Source: Symbiodinium natans (lineage: Eukaryota > Sar > Dinophyceae > Suessiales > Symbiodiniaceae). From it: DNA of 64,000 bases. The translations under genes were made by a program, and so were the position numbers. The notes beneath the pieces are model-generated. The model had not been told where the DNA came from, did not search any database, and worked only from the letters and a program-made list of their open reading frames with translations. The DNA is taken from contig CAJNDS010001580.1 of assembly GCA_905221605.1 (NCBI GenBank), forward strand, positions 718,063-782,062, in the 5' to 3' direction. Shown here in pieces: positions 33,157 through 41,897 of this stretch (positions are counted from its first letter, which is position 1; the number at the start of each line of letters is the position of its first letter).

Positions 33157-36100
33157 ATGCCTGTGGTACGACAAGGGGATGATGGCGCCGAAGGCACGCA
33201 TAGGGGAATACTGGTGACGACGACAGGCAGGGAGCGAGTGAAGAAGGGTAATAGGCGAGTCAAGGGGTTGGGCTCCGAAGAGACGGGGATAGCAGGACTG
33301 GATATATGCTATTGGAAAGGACACACAGCTGATAAGATGGTACGAAAATGCAAAAACGTACACAAGAAGGGGTATGTACATGATGTGAAACGATATCCCG
33401 CGATTGAAGAGGCAAAGGCAAGGCTACGAGGAATATCCCTAGCCGAAGAGGTCGTGCTGGACATACTTGCCGGGGAGCAAGGCGAGGAAGGTAGGGATGC
33501 ATCAAGACTGGCTGATAGGATAGTGGAGGAATGCAGGAGAATAGGTATAGTCGACGAGAGATTCCGCGTGGATAGTCGAGAGGTCAGTCAACCGGCGGCG
33601 TCTGCACAACATTGCTTGCCCCCGGTAATGAGACGATGGATGATAGACTCGGGGTGCGCTATGGATCTAATAGCAGAAGCAGACCTCACCCAGGATGAAA
33701 AAGATATGGCCATTGAGGCGAAGAAGGTGAGGTTCAACACTGCCAACGGCAACACCACGTCAAAGCAAGAGATATGCATGGATATACAAGGGATGCCTGA
33801 GACGATGAGGATTAGAATGCTCGAGAGTACTCCCGCTGTTCTATCAATGGGGAGGAGATGTATGAAAATGGGATATTCATTTCATTGGCTGGCGGGTGCA
33901 AACCCCGTGTTCGTCAAGCCTGATTCGAGCTTGATAGTGCTAAAAGTCATCGGGGATATCCCATACATGGTGGATAGAATGTCAACGGTTGTTAACGAAA
34001 GTGAGCGTAATGACTATCACATCTATCCTGCTATGCCAGCGCCTCTTGCGATTGAACTGCCCGTGCGAGGAAATTCCAGTCCGAGGAGACTTGAAGAGAA
34101 ACAGGATGAATGTAGCCCCAAAAGCGTGGACTCGGACACGGATAGAGACACCGAGGAGGAACCGATAGGAAAGGCCACCAACGACGACGGGAGGCTACTA
34201 GACAAGTGGATGTTAACGGGTAATAAAGCGGTGTGTTTCCATAACAAACCAAGAACGAAGACTTGCGATCCATGGTTTGAAACACTGAAATTCCCAGAGA
34301 TACATGCACTTGTGCCGCGATTCGCCGAGAGATGTAGATCCAAACGTGTGTACAAAGATGGCAAAACCGTGGCGGAATGGATAGACTGGGTGGACAAGTA
34401 CAATGAGGGAGAGAATAGAGACGCGGAAGAGGACTTATGGACAGGCAAGACCATGTTCAAGATAGAAGGGCTCACATTCGAAGGAGCGGATGCAGGAGAA
34501 GCGGTGCAGAGCGATAGCGCGAAGGTGAGAAAACATATCTTGAATAGAATGGCTGCGGACGAAGACGCGGGGCTAGATGACCTGACGATGATGCTGGACA
34601 AGAATATCGGTACCGGTGGGGAGGCAGAGACGCTAGTCGAGATAGCAAGGTGTTTATGGCCACTTGCTCCTCAAGAGGTACTTGACGGCGGAAAGGCACA
34701 TAAGCCCCAGGGGGAAACGAGACCTGAAATCATGAAGATAAGGAAAGCAATTGAAGGGAGCAGAAGGGTTATTGTGCACATTTGTTGTGGAAAGTCAAGG
34801 GGAAAGTTTGATGACATCGCAAGCGAGCTGGGAATGAGCGTGATAGATATCGATATGGAGGAGAACGTGCTGCGATCTGATACATGGTGGTGGCTAGTGA
34901 AGCTGGCCACGACCAATTTGGTTTTTTGCTGGCTAGCCGGACCGCCTTGCAGAACGAGGTCCGTGATGAGATACAGGAGGCCTGGTCCAATTCCGCTTAG
35001 GTCGAGGAACGGACCGGAGAGGTGGGGATACTCATTTATCAGTTGGGCACAGAAGCAGGAATGCCGGGACGACGATATCATCATACTGCGCGTGTGCATG
35101 CTTGTGGTGATAGGAAAGGCACGTCACCGACGATTGAGAGCCCCAACGATGTGTCTCATTGAGCAGCCCCAGGATCCCGAGACGTATTGGGATGATACGC
35201 CAGAAGGGGGATACGCATCATTGTGGGCGACAGAAGAATGGGATAGGACGAGTGCCATCCTAGGAACGAAGCTGTTCAGTTTTGATCAGGGACCGATGGG
35301 ACACTCTAGGAAAAAGCCGACAACGATAGCGACTGACGCAGAGTTGATAGGATGGGCGGTCGATCTTAGAGGACCAGGGACTGGAGCGACGAATGATAGC
35401 AGTGATAGAAGCAAGGGCGAGATGAGCGAATCGCAGAATTGGGCGGAGTGGGCACCGGGATTAGTGCGAGCCATTAAGGAGACTATGCGTAAGCACCACC
35501 GAGTATCATCAGTGGCCGAAAAGGGGATAGACGAGAGGAATAGGGAGACAACGATAGAACAAGATGACAATGATGGTCGACTGAGAACGACGTTCTACTG
35601 CGCCGCGTGTAAGGCTGATTCATCCGGGGTATGCGGGTTTTGTGAAAGAGCTTTAAGTCCTGAGCAGATTGACGCGGGACAAAGCGCACGCAATATGACG
35701 GATGCGGAGTTTCAGCTCGTCCGCGGAATGAAGAAGAATACGGATGATGACCTAAGGATCGCGGAGCAAGTCGTCGCTGTACCCGGCGAAGAAGAAGGCA
35801 CCGAAAACGAAGGCGAATTGGATGTTGATATAGATTTGCCCGGAATAGCCGACGAAGAACAGGCCAGAAGAGGAGTGGGAGAGCCTCAGAAGGATGATAG
35901 CGCCGGTGGCAAGGGAGAAGTGGAACAAACAGAGGCAGAAGTCGGACCTGCAGATCAAGTTCGAGTTGCGGATAGACTTGGCGAAGGGATAGGGTCGAGC
36001 AAAGCTGTGAGCATCCGGAGAGCAAGATACTCACCGGAGTATGCAAAATCGGCGGAACATTTGCTCACGCATCTCCCAAAGAACATGCACTGCGTTGCCT

Positions 36101-38757
36101 GTCGACAAGGCAAAGCAATAAACGTTCCCTTCAACAGGGGCGAAGGCATCACCGACAAGGGTGCCGAGAAGTTCGGAGAGAGGGTCACTGCTGACACGAT
36201 AGTGCTTCGCAGCAACAAAGACAAGGGAATCCGCGGAGAAAACAACGCAATCGTGATGTTCGACTTCAAGACACAGTGGATACACTGCACGCCCGTGAAG
36301 TCCAGAGGAACGGATGAGTTTGTGCGAGCTATCAACGAGTTCCGAGGCCCAGATATGGTGGTGCACCTGTACGCAGATGGAGCCGGTGAATTCTCAAAAG
36401 CCTGCGACGTCATAGGAACTTGCAGGGCGACTTCTACACCCGGATTACCCCGAACGAATAGCATAGCGGAGCTCAAGGTCAAAGAAGTAATCTACGGTGG
36501 CAGAGTATTACTGAGACAAGCAGGACTAGAACCGAAGTGGTGGCCATACGCTGTGCAGACATTCTGCTTCCATAGGAACGTACAACAGGTAGACGGGGTA
36601 AGCCCGTACGGGAAAAGACATGGCAACGAGCAAGACAAAGTGAAACTGATTCCTTTCGGGGCACTTGTTAACTACCTCCCCATTGCCGAAAAGCCTAGAA
36701 AAGCTGGCAAAGAGGACGCGGCCCTGCTCGAACGGGGGGATCCTGAAAATGACGCTCTTGAGATTCTCGGAGCTGATGAAGATGTTTCGAGCATGGCCTT
36801 GCCCTCTGAAACGAAGGAAACCAAAGAACAACGCTCGCAAAGGGAGGAAGAGCTGAGAGAGATCGATAGACGTGCGCTCGATATGGTCATGACGCAGAAC
36901 TTTGATGTGCAGCATGCAAAGGACATCATCCTGAAGTTCACTTCGATAGAGAAAGGAATAGCGAAGAATTCGCGGAGCATGGCCACCGGTAGAGGGTTCA
37001 TAGTCCTGGGGCTGTATGCGTACGGAGGAAAGGTTGGCATTACGAATAGTGCCAAAGAATATCCGGGGATAGCCATGGTGTGCTGCGAGCTGATAGCAAA
37101 ATGTTTCCCAGAAGCTACTTTTACAACGGTGATTGTGTCTGTCGGAACCAGGATGGGGCCTCACAAGGACAAGTTTAACGAGAGCCAGACGTACAACTTT
37201 GTTGTGCCGGTAAGCGAGAGGGCGGGTGAAGCTATGATCTGGACAGAAGAGGAACAGTGTGAGAATGAGAGTGGCGACGCCGCCGGGATAAAGAAAGAGG
37301 TGCTTCCGGGAAAATGGATATGGGGAAGGACTCGGAAGGTTGATAGTGGGCTAAAGTTCAATCCAAGAGTTTGGCACGCTACCGAAGATGCCTTGGCGCC
37401 GGAGGATAGAGTGATAGCGGTGGGGTATACCCTGGCAGCGGGTAAAAAGGCATCTGTGGAAGACAAGTGGAAGTTGATGAGGCTGGGCTTCAGATTGGAT
37501 GAGCACTTTGCGACATTAGCGGATGGCTTATGCCAGGCGGCGTGTGCAGACAACGGTGGGGATGGGGAAGAATATGTAGATCACGACGCCGAGGAAGAGC
37601 AAGCGTATGCCATGGCATCCAAGGCAAAGTTCGACGCTCCGACATCACCCGGATTGTTCCTAGGTTACGCGCTCCAACCAGGGGGTGTTCCGAGCGGAGA
37701 CTATATAGTAGTTGAGCTGGCGCACCTGTATCACGGATGGACGGTACCGTCGATACACCGCGTGAAGAGGATAGTACTTGACGAGGAGATGCCCAACTAC
37801 TTCCCGATGCAAGCTGTGGCTGATAGGAAGTCGAGAATCATGACAGCGACTCGAGCTGATGCCCTGGCCAGATTGGAACTGGAGAGAGAGGGGCAGCAAG
37901 GAGAGGAGACGGAGGAAATCTTCGCAGAGGAGAGAAGGGTACGAGCCGATGTGATGAGACAAATTAAGTGCGACGATCAGCATCTTCAAAACGGGGATTT
38001 CTGGGAACATGATGAGATAGACCATTCGTGGACGCTTCATCACATCTTACCCCGAAAGGAGCTGTGTACCCCAGGCGAGGAGGTCAAAGGTACAGGTGGC
38101 CCCGGGGATAGAGAGCTGGGTCCAAGGAGGCGAACGTGGATAGTGTACGCCGATGGTACATCGGAGGTACTGGATGAGGATAGAATGAAGGGCAAGAAGA
38201 AGACCACCAAGAAATGGACGGGGTGCACTACGTTCTGGGAAAAGGGGGAGCCTGAGGGAGAAATAGAGGATGAAGCCAAGGAGCGGGCGCGGGGAGAGAA
38301 GGCGACGGGTATACGGGGGGTGGGTTTAGACTACGAACAGGACATGCCGAGAATAGAACGGCCGTACGCGAGATCTCACAAACCCAACTCCATTTCGTCG
38401 GCAGAGTGGAATAGGATGAGTCCGGGACAGCGACTGCGCTATATAGAGGGAGACAAAGAGAGGATCATCAGAGGAGAGAGGCCTCCCTCTGCCGTTCGAG
38501 GGCAAGAGGGAATAGGACCGCGTCCCGCAGAAATTGGAGTTCGTGAATGGATGGAGAAAATCACCGACCATGGACAGGACTTCTCACCGCAGGAATACCG
38601 ATGGGATTCTCCATCGGGAATGCCTGAGGGTGGCCGAGTGTGGGCAGTAAGAAACAATCGCGCCACATCCTACCGATTCTATGGCGGAAGGGACAAAAGA
38701 CGGCTCGAGCTCTGGTGGAGGGTCACTCGGAGCGCCCTTATACTGGGGAGGTCTTAG
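33157..38757 (+). CDS. pol: Pol polyprotein part 1: protease, methyltransferase-like, integrase and 2OG-oxygenase-like domains
   Basis: First ATG at 33,157, but the frame is open from 33,088, overlapping gag in the -1 phase, so a Gag-Pol fusion is plausible. Residues about 160-270 are a retropepsin-like protease (WMIDSGCAMDLI, active Asp about 164). Residues about 535-740 resemble a cytosine-C5 methyltransferase (ICCGKSRGKF; LAGPPCRTRS; IEQPQDP). Residues about 810-832 form a Cys4 finger. Residues about 950-1,165 are integrase: HLLTH plus CVAC finger, then Asp in VTADTI (about 1,011), Asp in YADGAGEF (about 1,072) and Glu in SIAELKVKEV (about 1,104). Residues about 1,275-1,430 are oxygenase-like (GPHKD, WHAT, DRVIAVGYT), placed between two halves of the integrase C-terminal module (IPFGALVNYLP and SPGLFLGYALQPGG). 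The frame ends where another opens at -1. Confidence 0.85.
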   Translation: MPVVRQGDDGAEGTHRGILVTTTGRERVKKGNRRVKGLGSEETGIAGLDICYWKGHTADKMVRKCKNVHKKGYVHDVKRYPAIEEAKARLRGISLAEEVVLDILAGEQGEEGRDASRLADRIVEECRRIGIVDERFRVDSREVSQPAASAQHCLPPVMRRWMIDSGCAMDLIAEADLTQDEKDMAIEAKKVRFNTANGNTTSKQEICMDIQGMPETMRIRMLESTPAVLSMGRRCMKMGYSFHWLAGANPVFVKPDSSLIVLKVIGDIPYMVDRMSTVVNESERNDYHIYPAMPAPLAIELPVRGNSSPRRLEEKQDECSPKSVDSDTDRDTEEEPIGKATNDDGRLLDKWMLTGNKAVCFHNKPRTKTCDPWFETLKFPEIHALVPRFAERCRSKRVYKDGKTVAEWIDWVDKYNEGENRDAEEDLWTGKTMFKIEGLTFEGADAGEAVQSDSAKVRKHILNRMAADEDAGLDDLTMMLDKNIGTGGEAETLVEIARCLWPLAPQEVLDGGKAHKPQGETRPEIMKIRKAIEGSRRVIVHICCGKSRGKFDDIASELGMSVIDIDMEENVLRSDTWWWLVKLATTNLVFCWLAGPPCRTRSVMRYRRPGPIPLRSRNGPERWGYSFISWAQKQECRDDDIIILRVCMLVVIGKARHRRLRAPTMCLIEQPQDPETYWDDTPEGGYASLWATEEWDRTSAILGTKLFSFDQGPMGHSRKKPTTIATDAELIGWAVDLRGPGTGATNDSSDRSKGEMSESQNWAEWAPGLVRAIKETMRKHHRVSSVAEKGIDERNRETTIEQDDNDGRLRTTFYCAACKADSSGVCGFCERALSPEQIDAGQSARNMTDAEFQLVRGMKKNTDDDLRIAEQVVAVPGEEEGTENEGELDVDIDLPGIADEEQARRGVGEPQKDDSAGGKGEVEQTEAEVGPADQVRVADRLGEGIGSSKAVSIRRARYSPEYAKSAEHLLTHLPKNMHCVACRQGKAINVPFNRGEGITDKGAEKFGERVTADTIVLRSNKDKGIRGENNAIVMFDFKTQWIHCTPVKSRGTDEFVRAINEFRGPDMVVHLYADGAGEFSKACDVIGTCRATSTPGLPRTNSIAELKVKEVIYGGRVLLRQAGLEPKWWPYAVQTFCFHRNVQQVDGVSPYGKRHGNEQDKVKLIPFGALVNYLPIAEKPRKAGKEDAALLERGDPENDALEILGADEDVSSMALPSETKETKEQRSQREEELREIDRRALDMVMTQNFDVQHAKDIILKFTSIEKGIAKNSRSMATGRGFIVLGLYAYGGKVGITNSAKEYPGIAMVCCELIAKCFPEATFTTVIVSVGTRMGPHKDKFNESQTYNFVVPVSERAGEAMIWTEEEQCENESGDAAGIKKEVLPGKWIWGRTRKVDSGLKFNPRVWHATEDALAPEDRVIAVGYTLAAGKKASVEDKWKLMRLGFRLDEHFATLADGLCQAACADNGGDGEEYVDHDAEEEQAYAMASKAKFDAPTSPGLFLGYALQPGGVPSGDYIVVELAHLYHGWTVPSIHRVKRIVLDEEMPNYFPMQAVADRKSRIMTATRADALARLELEREGQQGEETEEIFAEERRVRADVMRQIKCDDQHLQNGDFWEHDEIDHSWTLHHILPRKELCTPGEEVKGTGGPGDRELGPRRRTWIVYADGTSEVLDEDRMKGKKKTTKKWTGCTTFWEKGEPEGEIEDEAKERARGEKATGIRGVGLDYEQDMPRIERPYARSHKPNSISSAEWNRMSPGQRLRYIEGDKERIIRGERPPSAVRGQEGIGPRPAEIGVREWMEKITDHGQDFSPQEYRWDSPSGMPEGGRVWAVRNNRATSYRFYGGRDKRRLELWWRVTRSALILGRS
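34741..35380 (+). other. Domain: cytosine methyltransferase-like, in Pol part 1
   Basis: Motif I-like RVIVHICCGKSRGKF fits the SAM-binding loop. VIDIDMEENVL fits the acidic end of the second strand. LVFCWLAGPPCRTRS carries the Pro-Cys of motif IV, with PIPLRSRNGPERWGY after it in the position of the catalytic loop. CLIEQPQDP occupies the place of motif VI, normally ENV or ENP, with Gln replacing Asn. About 200 residues follow the class fold order, but a clear target-recognition region and motif X are missing. Dinoflagellate copia elements carrying cytosine methyltransferases are known. Whether this one is active is uncertain. Confidence 0.6.
36010..36690 (+). other. Domain: copia integrase zinc finger and catalytic core
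   Basis: His-His-Cys-Cys finger (EHLLTHLPKNMHCVACRQGK), then an RNase H-fold core with Asp, Asp and Glu in order. The Asp-to-Glu spacing is 30 residues, shorter than the usual 35. WKWWPYA-like KWWPYAVQTFCFHRN follows, as in other copia integrases. All catalytic residues are present, so integration function may be intact. Confidence 0.8.
36970..37450 (+). other. Domain: 2-oxoglutarate/Fe(II) oxygenase-like insertion
   Basis: TTVIVSVGTRMGPHKDKFNE contains the H-x-D iron pair. YNFVVPVSERAGEAMIW gives the following sheet. FNPRVWHATEDALAPEDRVIAVGYTLA supplies the distal His and, 11 residues later, the Arg that binds 2-oxoglutarate. This order and spacing fit the double-stranded beta-helix oxygenase family. 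Substrate cannot be told from sequence; protein or nucleic-acid hydroxylation are both possible. Confidence 0.65.
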
Positions 38758-41700
38758 AATCCATTGAATATGACTCATGCATACAGGCGGAGATGATGCG
38801 CAATAGAGGGAGATACCGATTCGTTGTGCCCAGGGACATCATCACGGAGTTCTGGTACATCCCCGACGGAGGAGAAGACCGACGAATCAGGGATAGAGGA
38901 GGACCAGCAGAACCTGCCGCACCGGCATCCAGGATGGGAGATACTGAGGAGGTTGCGAAAACCATCAATCAATTGTGCAGTACAGCTGGAATAGCGCGAA
39001 CGCCGTCCGACAACATCATTGGGGAAGTAATGAGGGAGTTGGGCGAACAGCCTAAAGTGCAGGTCATGGGGGTCGGAATAGAAGAAATAGGGGATAACGG
39101 AGGTGAGAACGTATCTTGGATATCGGGGGAAGGATGTGTGATAGGAGAGGATGCGACGGATGTGGTCATCGCTATCGATGCGTCTAGCGAAGGCATGAGT
39201 ATAGAAGTTGATCGAAAGGCATCCGGTTGGAGACGTGAGGAAGGTCTAAATAGTACGCGAGAGGCTCGAGATAGAGTGTTTGGTAATATAGAAAAGGTTA
39301 TCACCGACGCCAACAGCAGAGGAATAGTGGCTACGACCATCTGGATAGGCGGCAAAAGTCGATTGGCCGACGAGACCATTGTTCGAATGGCGCTTGCCTG
39401 GGACATGTGGATAGTACGGAGTGATGGATGCATGCTGGGTATGAATGACGGGGTGGACGCGTCGTGTTACATAGGAATGATCACTCCATGTATGATGAAC
39501 GCGATCGCGGCGGACATGCTAGCATGCGATCATATGCCAAGGGATCATGAGTTAATGTCGCACATGGTGAGGACATCAGACACGAAAATGGACGTGCAAC
39601 GAGAGCAGGAGCGTAAGGCGATACGCGAAATGATCAAGGTGATAGAGGACGTGGTAAGCATCTGCGGCGAGGAAGAGGGTGATTCGGTGTCGATGGCATG
39701 TGAAGAACACGAGGGAGAATATCTCGGATATAGTAGTGGTATGGTGACACTGGACGTGGACTCCTTGGCACAGCTGGAAAAGGGAACGATTAGAGGTGAC
39801 GAGACCGGGGGATCACTAGAGAAGCTGCTGAAGATAGCCAAGAGAAGAATGAACGGAGGAAACTCGTATTGGGTGATAGACATGGAGGGAGACGACGAGC
39901 ACGTCGACGATGCTACGGATCGAGAAGATCAGACGCTGGTGAGGAACTATGCTGCTGCGGCTGCCGAGGATGGGGCACCGTACATCAGTCGTGAGGAGCC
40001 CAGATGGAAAAGATGCATAGTTATGAATAATCCAGGCCGAGAGGCAATGGGGGAGGTCTTCGGACCCCGGGCGAAACACATACAAGACCTGCGCGTGATC
40101 CTGGTCGACGGCGACGACATAGGCAAGGTTAGGATGATGAAGCCAAACAGTCGCCGCACCAGACATAGCACCGGAGGGGCCGCGGTAGCTTACCCTGGAG
40201 AAGAGCTCGAGGTGGGAGACATGAACTGCAACGGATGGATAGTAGTGCTGGCCGGGGAGAGGGAGAGCAGCGACACAGATCGACGCCACGACCAAGATAG
40301 AGAGGAAAGCTCCGGATTCGACGACCAGAGTGATGTGTTTGATTCAGAAGGGTGGACGCTGTCGGACTTGGAAGAGGAACGGGAACCTGTGGATGAGGCA
40401 TTCTTCAGGGCCGGGCACGCTGAAACCATCAACCTCGAGACTATGGAAAAGGGCGAATGCGACATAGTCATGTGGGAGGCAGAGAGGAATGCACTGGTCC
40501 TCGAACTAAAGGACGACATCCATGTTCCGTTGATAGGATACACCTGGGTTCGTACTGGGATAGCATATCCGGAAGATCCTGGCACAAGTGTGAGAGTGTC
40601 TGCGCTTGGACAACTTGTGGCGGAAACTATGTGCGACGTCATAGGATACGAGGTATCACCTGAGCGAGAAATCCTGGTGGCTATACAGAATAGGAATAGC
40701 TTTCCCATTACGTTTGGAGGAAGAGGGGGGCCAATCATGAGAATGGAGTTCGCTAAGGGAGTATGTCTGCGACCGAGGATGCGCGGGTGCATGATGCCTG
40801 AGAACGTGAAGGAAGTGAGACATCGTAGGGCACATCGGGAGAGCAAGAAAGCAATCTGGGCAAGAGAGGCCCGTGCGAGGGAAAGAGACAGGGATAGTGC
40901 GGGTCATGGACTGAGAGCAGGGAGGAATAGAGATGAGGATAGGCGGCGAATCGGCGTCAAGCATGTCTCGGATAGGACATACAGATGCCGAGAATGTCGA
41001 CGACTGCTGGAGGGAAAAGCCAAGGTACCTAGTTTAATCCTCACGTCGATGACGCTATGCTTCGCATGCTTCATGAACAAGCATACTACGCCCGTTGATA
41101 ATTTGATCCGGCGGGGTTATCAAACTGAGGACGAGGAGTATGGAGATGGAATAGTCGCAGTCCCTGCTATACAGGTGGATGCAGGTCAAGAGGATAGCTG
41201 GGAAGAGGTTGCGGAAAATGAAGTGTGTGATAGCATCGACGAGACAGTAGGAGAACTTGAGCCACTGATGGCCACAATCATAGAGGACGAAGAGGAAGAC
41301 ATCGAGGAAGTGTTCGGACTTGTCGCTAGACCCGTGACGAAAGCTGAGAGGGCGATCAACCCCAAGGCTCGGGCCGCGCTTGATAAGGAATGGAAAAAGC
41401 TGATGGATCAAGTGGTCTGGATAATGGAGGAGGTGCGTTCGTGGAAGGACGTTCAGCGGGAGGCAATGGATAGAGGGGAAATAGCTCATGTAGGTCGTAT
41501 CTTCGACATTTGTGTAGAAAAGAACTGGGAGCTTGCTGAAGACGATCCTCTTAGGAAGTATAAGGGGAGAGTTGTGTTTGAGGGATGTCATGTCAAAGAC
41601 CAGGAGGGAAAGTGGGCCATCTTTCAGGAAATCACATCATGCCCTGCGACACTTGAGGCAGGCAAGATGGCGGATGCCTATGGGATGCTGCCAGGACACG

Positions 41701-41897
41701 ACATCGAGATGTCGGACGGTGAGTCGGCATACACGCAGGCGCTGTTGGGGGGGCCTAAAACATGGATACGGATCCCGAGGGATAGGTGGCCAGATGAATG
41801 GGAGGGCATAGACGACCCCGTGGTGCCACTGAGACTAGCTTTATACGGGCATCCGGATGCCGGGGGTTCTGGGAAAAGCACTGCGAAAAGGCCGTGA
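38640..41897 (+). CDS. pol: Pol polyprotein part 2: unknown region, dUTPase-like domain, Cys4 finger, N part of reverse transcriptase
   Basis: The frame is open from 38,628 and overlaps the end of Pol part 1 in the -1 phase; it lacks a good ATG, so it must be reached by frameshift or was joined before a 1-nt loss. Residues about 160-300 (DVVIAIDASSEGMSIEVDRK, IVATTIWIGGKSRLADETIV) are an alternating alpha/beta domain I do not recognise. Residues about 580-717 resemble dUTPase (IGYTWVRTGIAYPEDPG, ETMCDVIGYEV, AIQNRNSFPITFGG). Near residues 785-820 there is a Cys4 finger (YRCRECRRLL, LCFACFMNKH). Residues about 895-1,080 are the N part of a copia RT: DKEWKKLM, YKGRVVFEG, ITSCPATLEA and motif A DIEMSDGESAYTQA, then LRLALYGHPDAGG. 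The frame is lost at a five-G run, where RT continues in the -1 frame. Confidence 0.75.
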   Translation: MGSKKQSRHILPILWRKGQKTARALVEGHSERPYTGEVLESIEYDSCIQAEMMRNRGRYRFVVPRDIITEFWYIPDGGEDRRIRDRGGPAEPAAPASRMGDTEEVAKTINQLCSTAGIARTPSDNIIGEVMRELGEQPKVQVMGVGIEEIGDNGGENVSWISGEGCVIGEDATDVVIAIDASSEGMSIEVDRKASGWRREEGLNSTREARDRVFGNIEKVITDANSRGIVATTIWIGGKSRLADETIVRMALAWDMWIVRSDGCMLGMNDGVDASCYIGMITPCMMNAIAADMLACDHMPRDHELMSHMVRTSDTKMDVQREQERKAIREMIKVIEDVVSICGEEEGDSVSMACEEHEGEYLGYSSGMVTLDVDSLAQLEKGTIRGDETGGSLEKLLKIAKRRMNGGNSYWVIDMEGDDEHVDDATDREDQTLVRNYAAAAAEDGAPYISREEPRWKRCIVMNNPGREAMGEVFGPRAKHIQDLRVILVDGDDIGKVRMMKPNSRRTRHSTGGAAVAYPGEELEVGDMNCNGWIVVLAGERESSDTDRRHDQDREESSGFDDQSDVFDSEGWTLSDLEEEREPVDEAFFRAGHAETINLETMEKGECDIVMWEAERNALVLELKDDIHVPLIGYTWVRTGIAYPEDPGTSVRVSALGQLVAETMCDVIGYEVSPEREILVAIQNRNSFPITFGGRGGPIMRMEFAKGVCLRPRMRGCMMPENVKEVRHRRAHRESKKAIWAREARARERDRDSAGHGLRAGRNRDEDRRRIGVKHVSDRTYRCRECRRLLEGKAKVPSLILTSMTLCFACFMNKHTTPVDNLIRRGYQTEDEEYGDGIVAVPAIQVDAGQEDSWEEVAENEVCDSIDETVGELEPLMATIIEDEEEDIEEVFGLVARPVTKAERAINPKARAALDKEWKKLMDQVVWIMEEVRSWKDVQREAMDRGEIAHVGRIFDICVEKNWELAEDDPLRKYKGRVVFEGCHVKDQEGKWAIFQEITSCPATLEAGKMADAYGMLPGHDIEMSDGESAYTQALLGGPKTWIRIPRDRWPDEWEGIDDPVVPLRLALYGHPDAGGSGKSTAKRP
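40380..40790 (+). other. Domain: degenerate dUTPase-like, in Pol part 2
   Basis: The strand order of trimeric dUTPases can be followed: CDIVMWEAERNALVLEL (place of motif 1), VRTGIAYPEDPGTSVRV (the TGI-x-x-x-P-x-G strand), SALGQLVAE (place of the RSGLA motif 2), ETMCDVIGYEVSPEREI (place of GVID-x-DYRGEI motif 3) and IQNRNSFPITFGGRGGPIMRMEF (place of N...GDRIAQ motif 4). Catalytic residues (motif 2 Ser, motif 3 Asp and Tyr) are mostly absent, so the domain is probably structural or regulatory if the reading is right. Confidence 0.45.
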
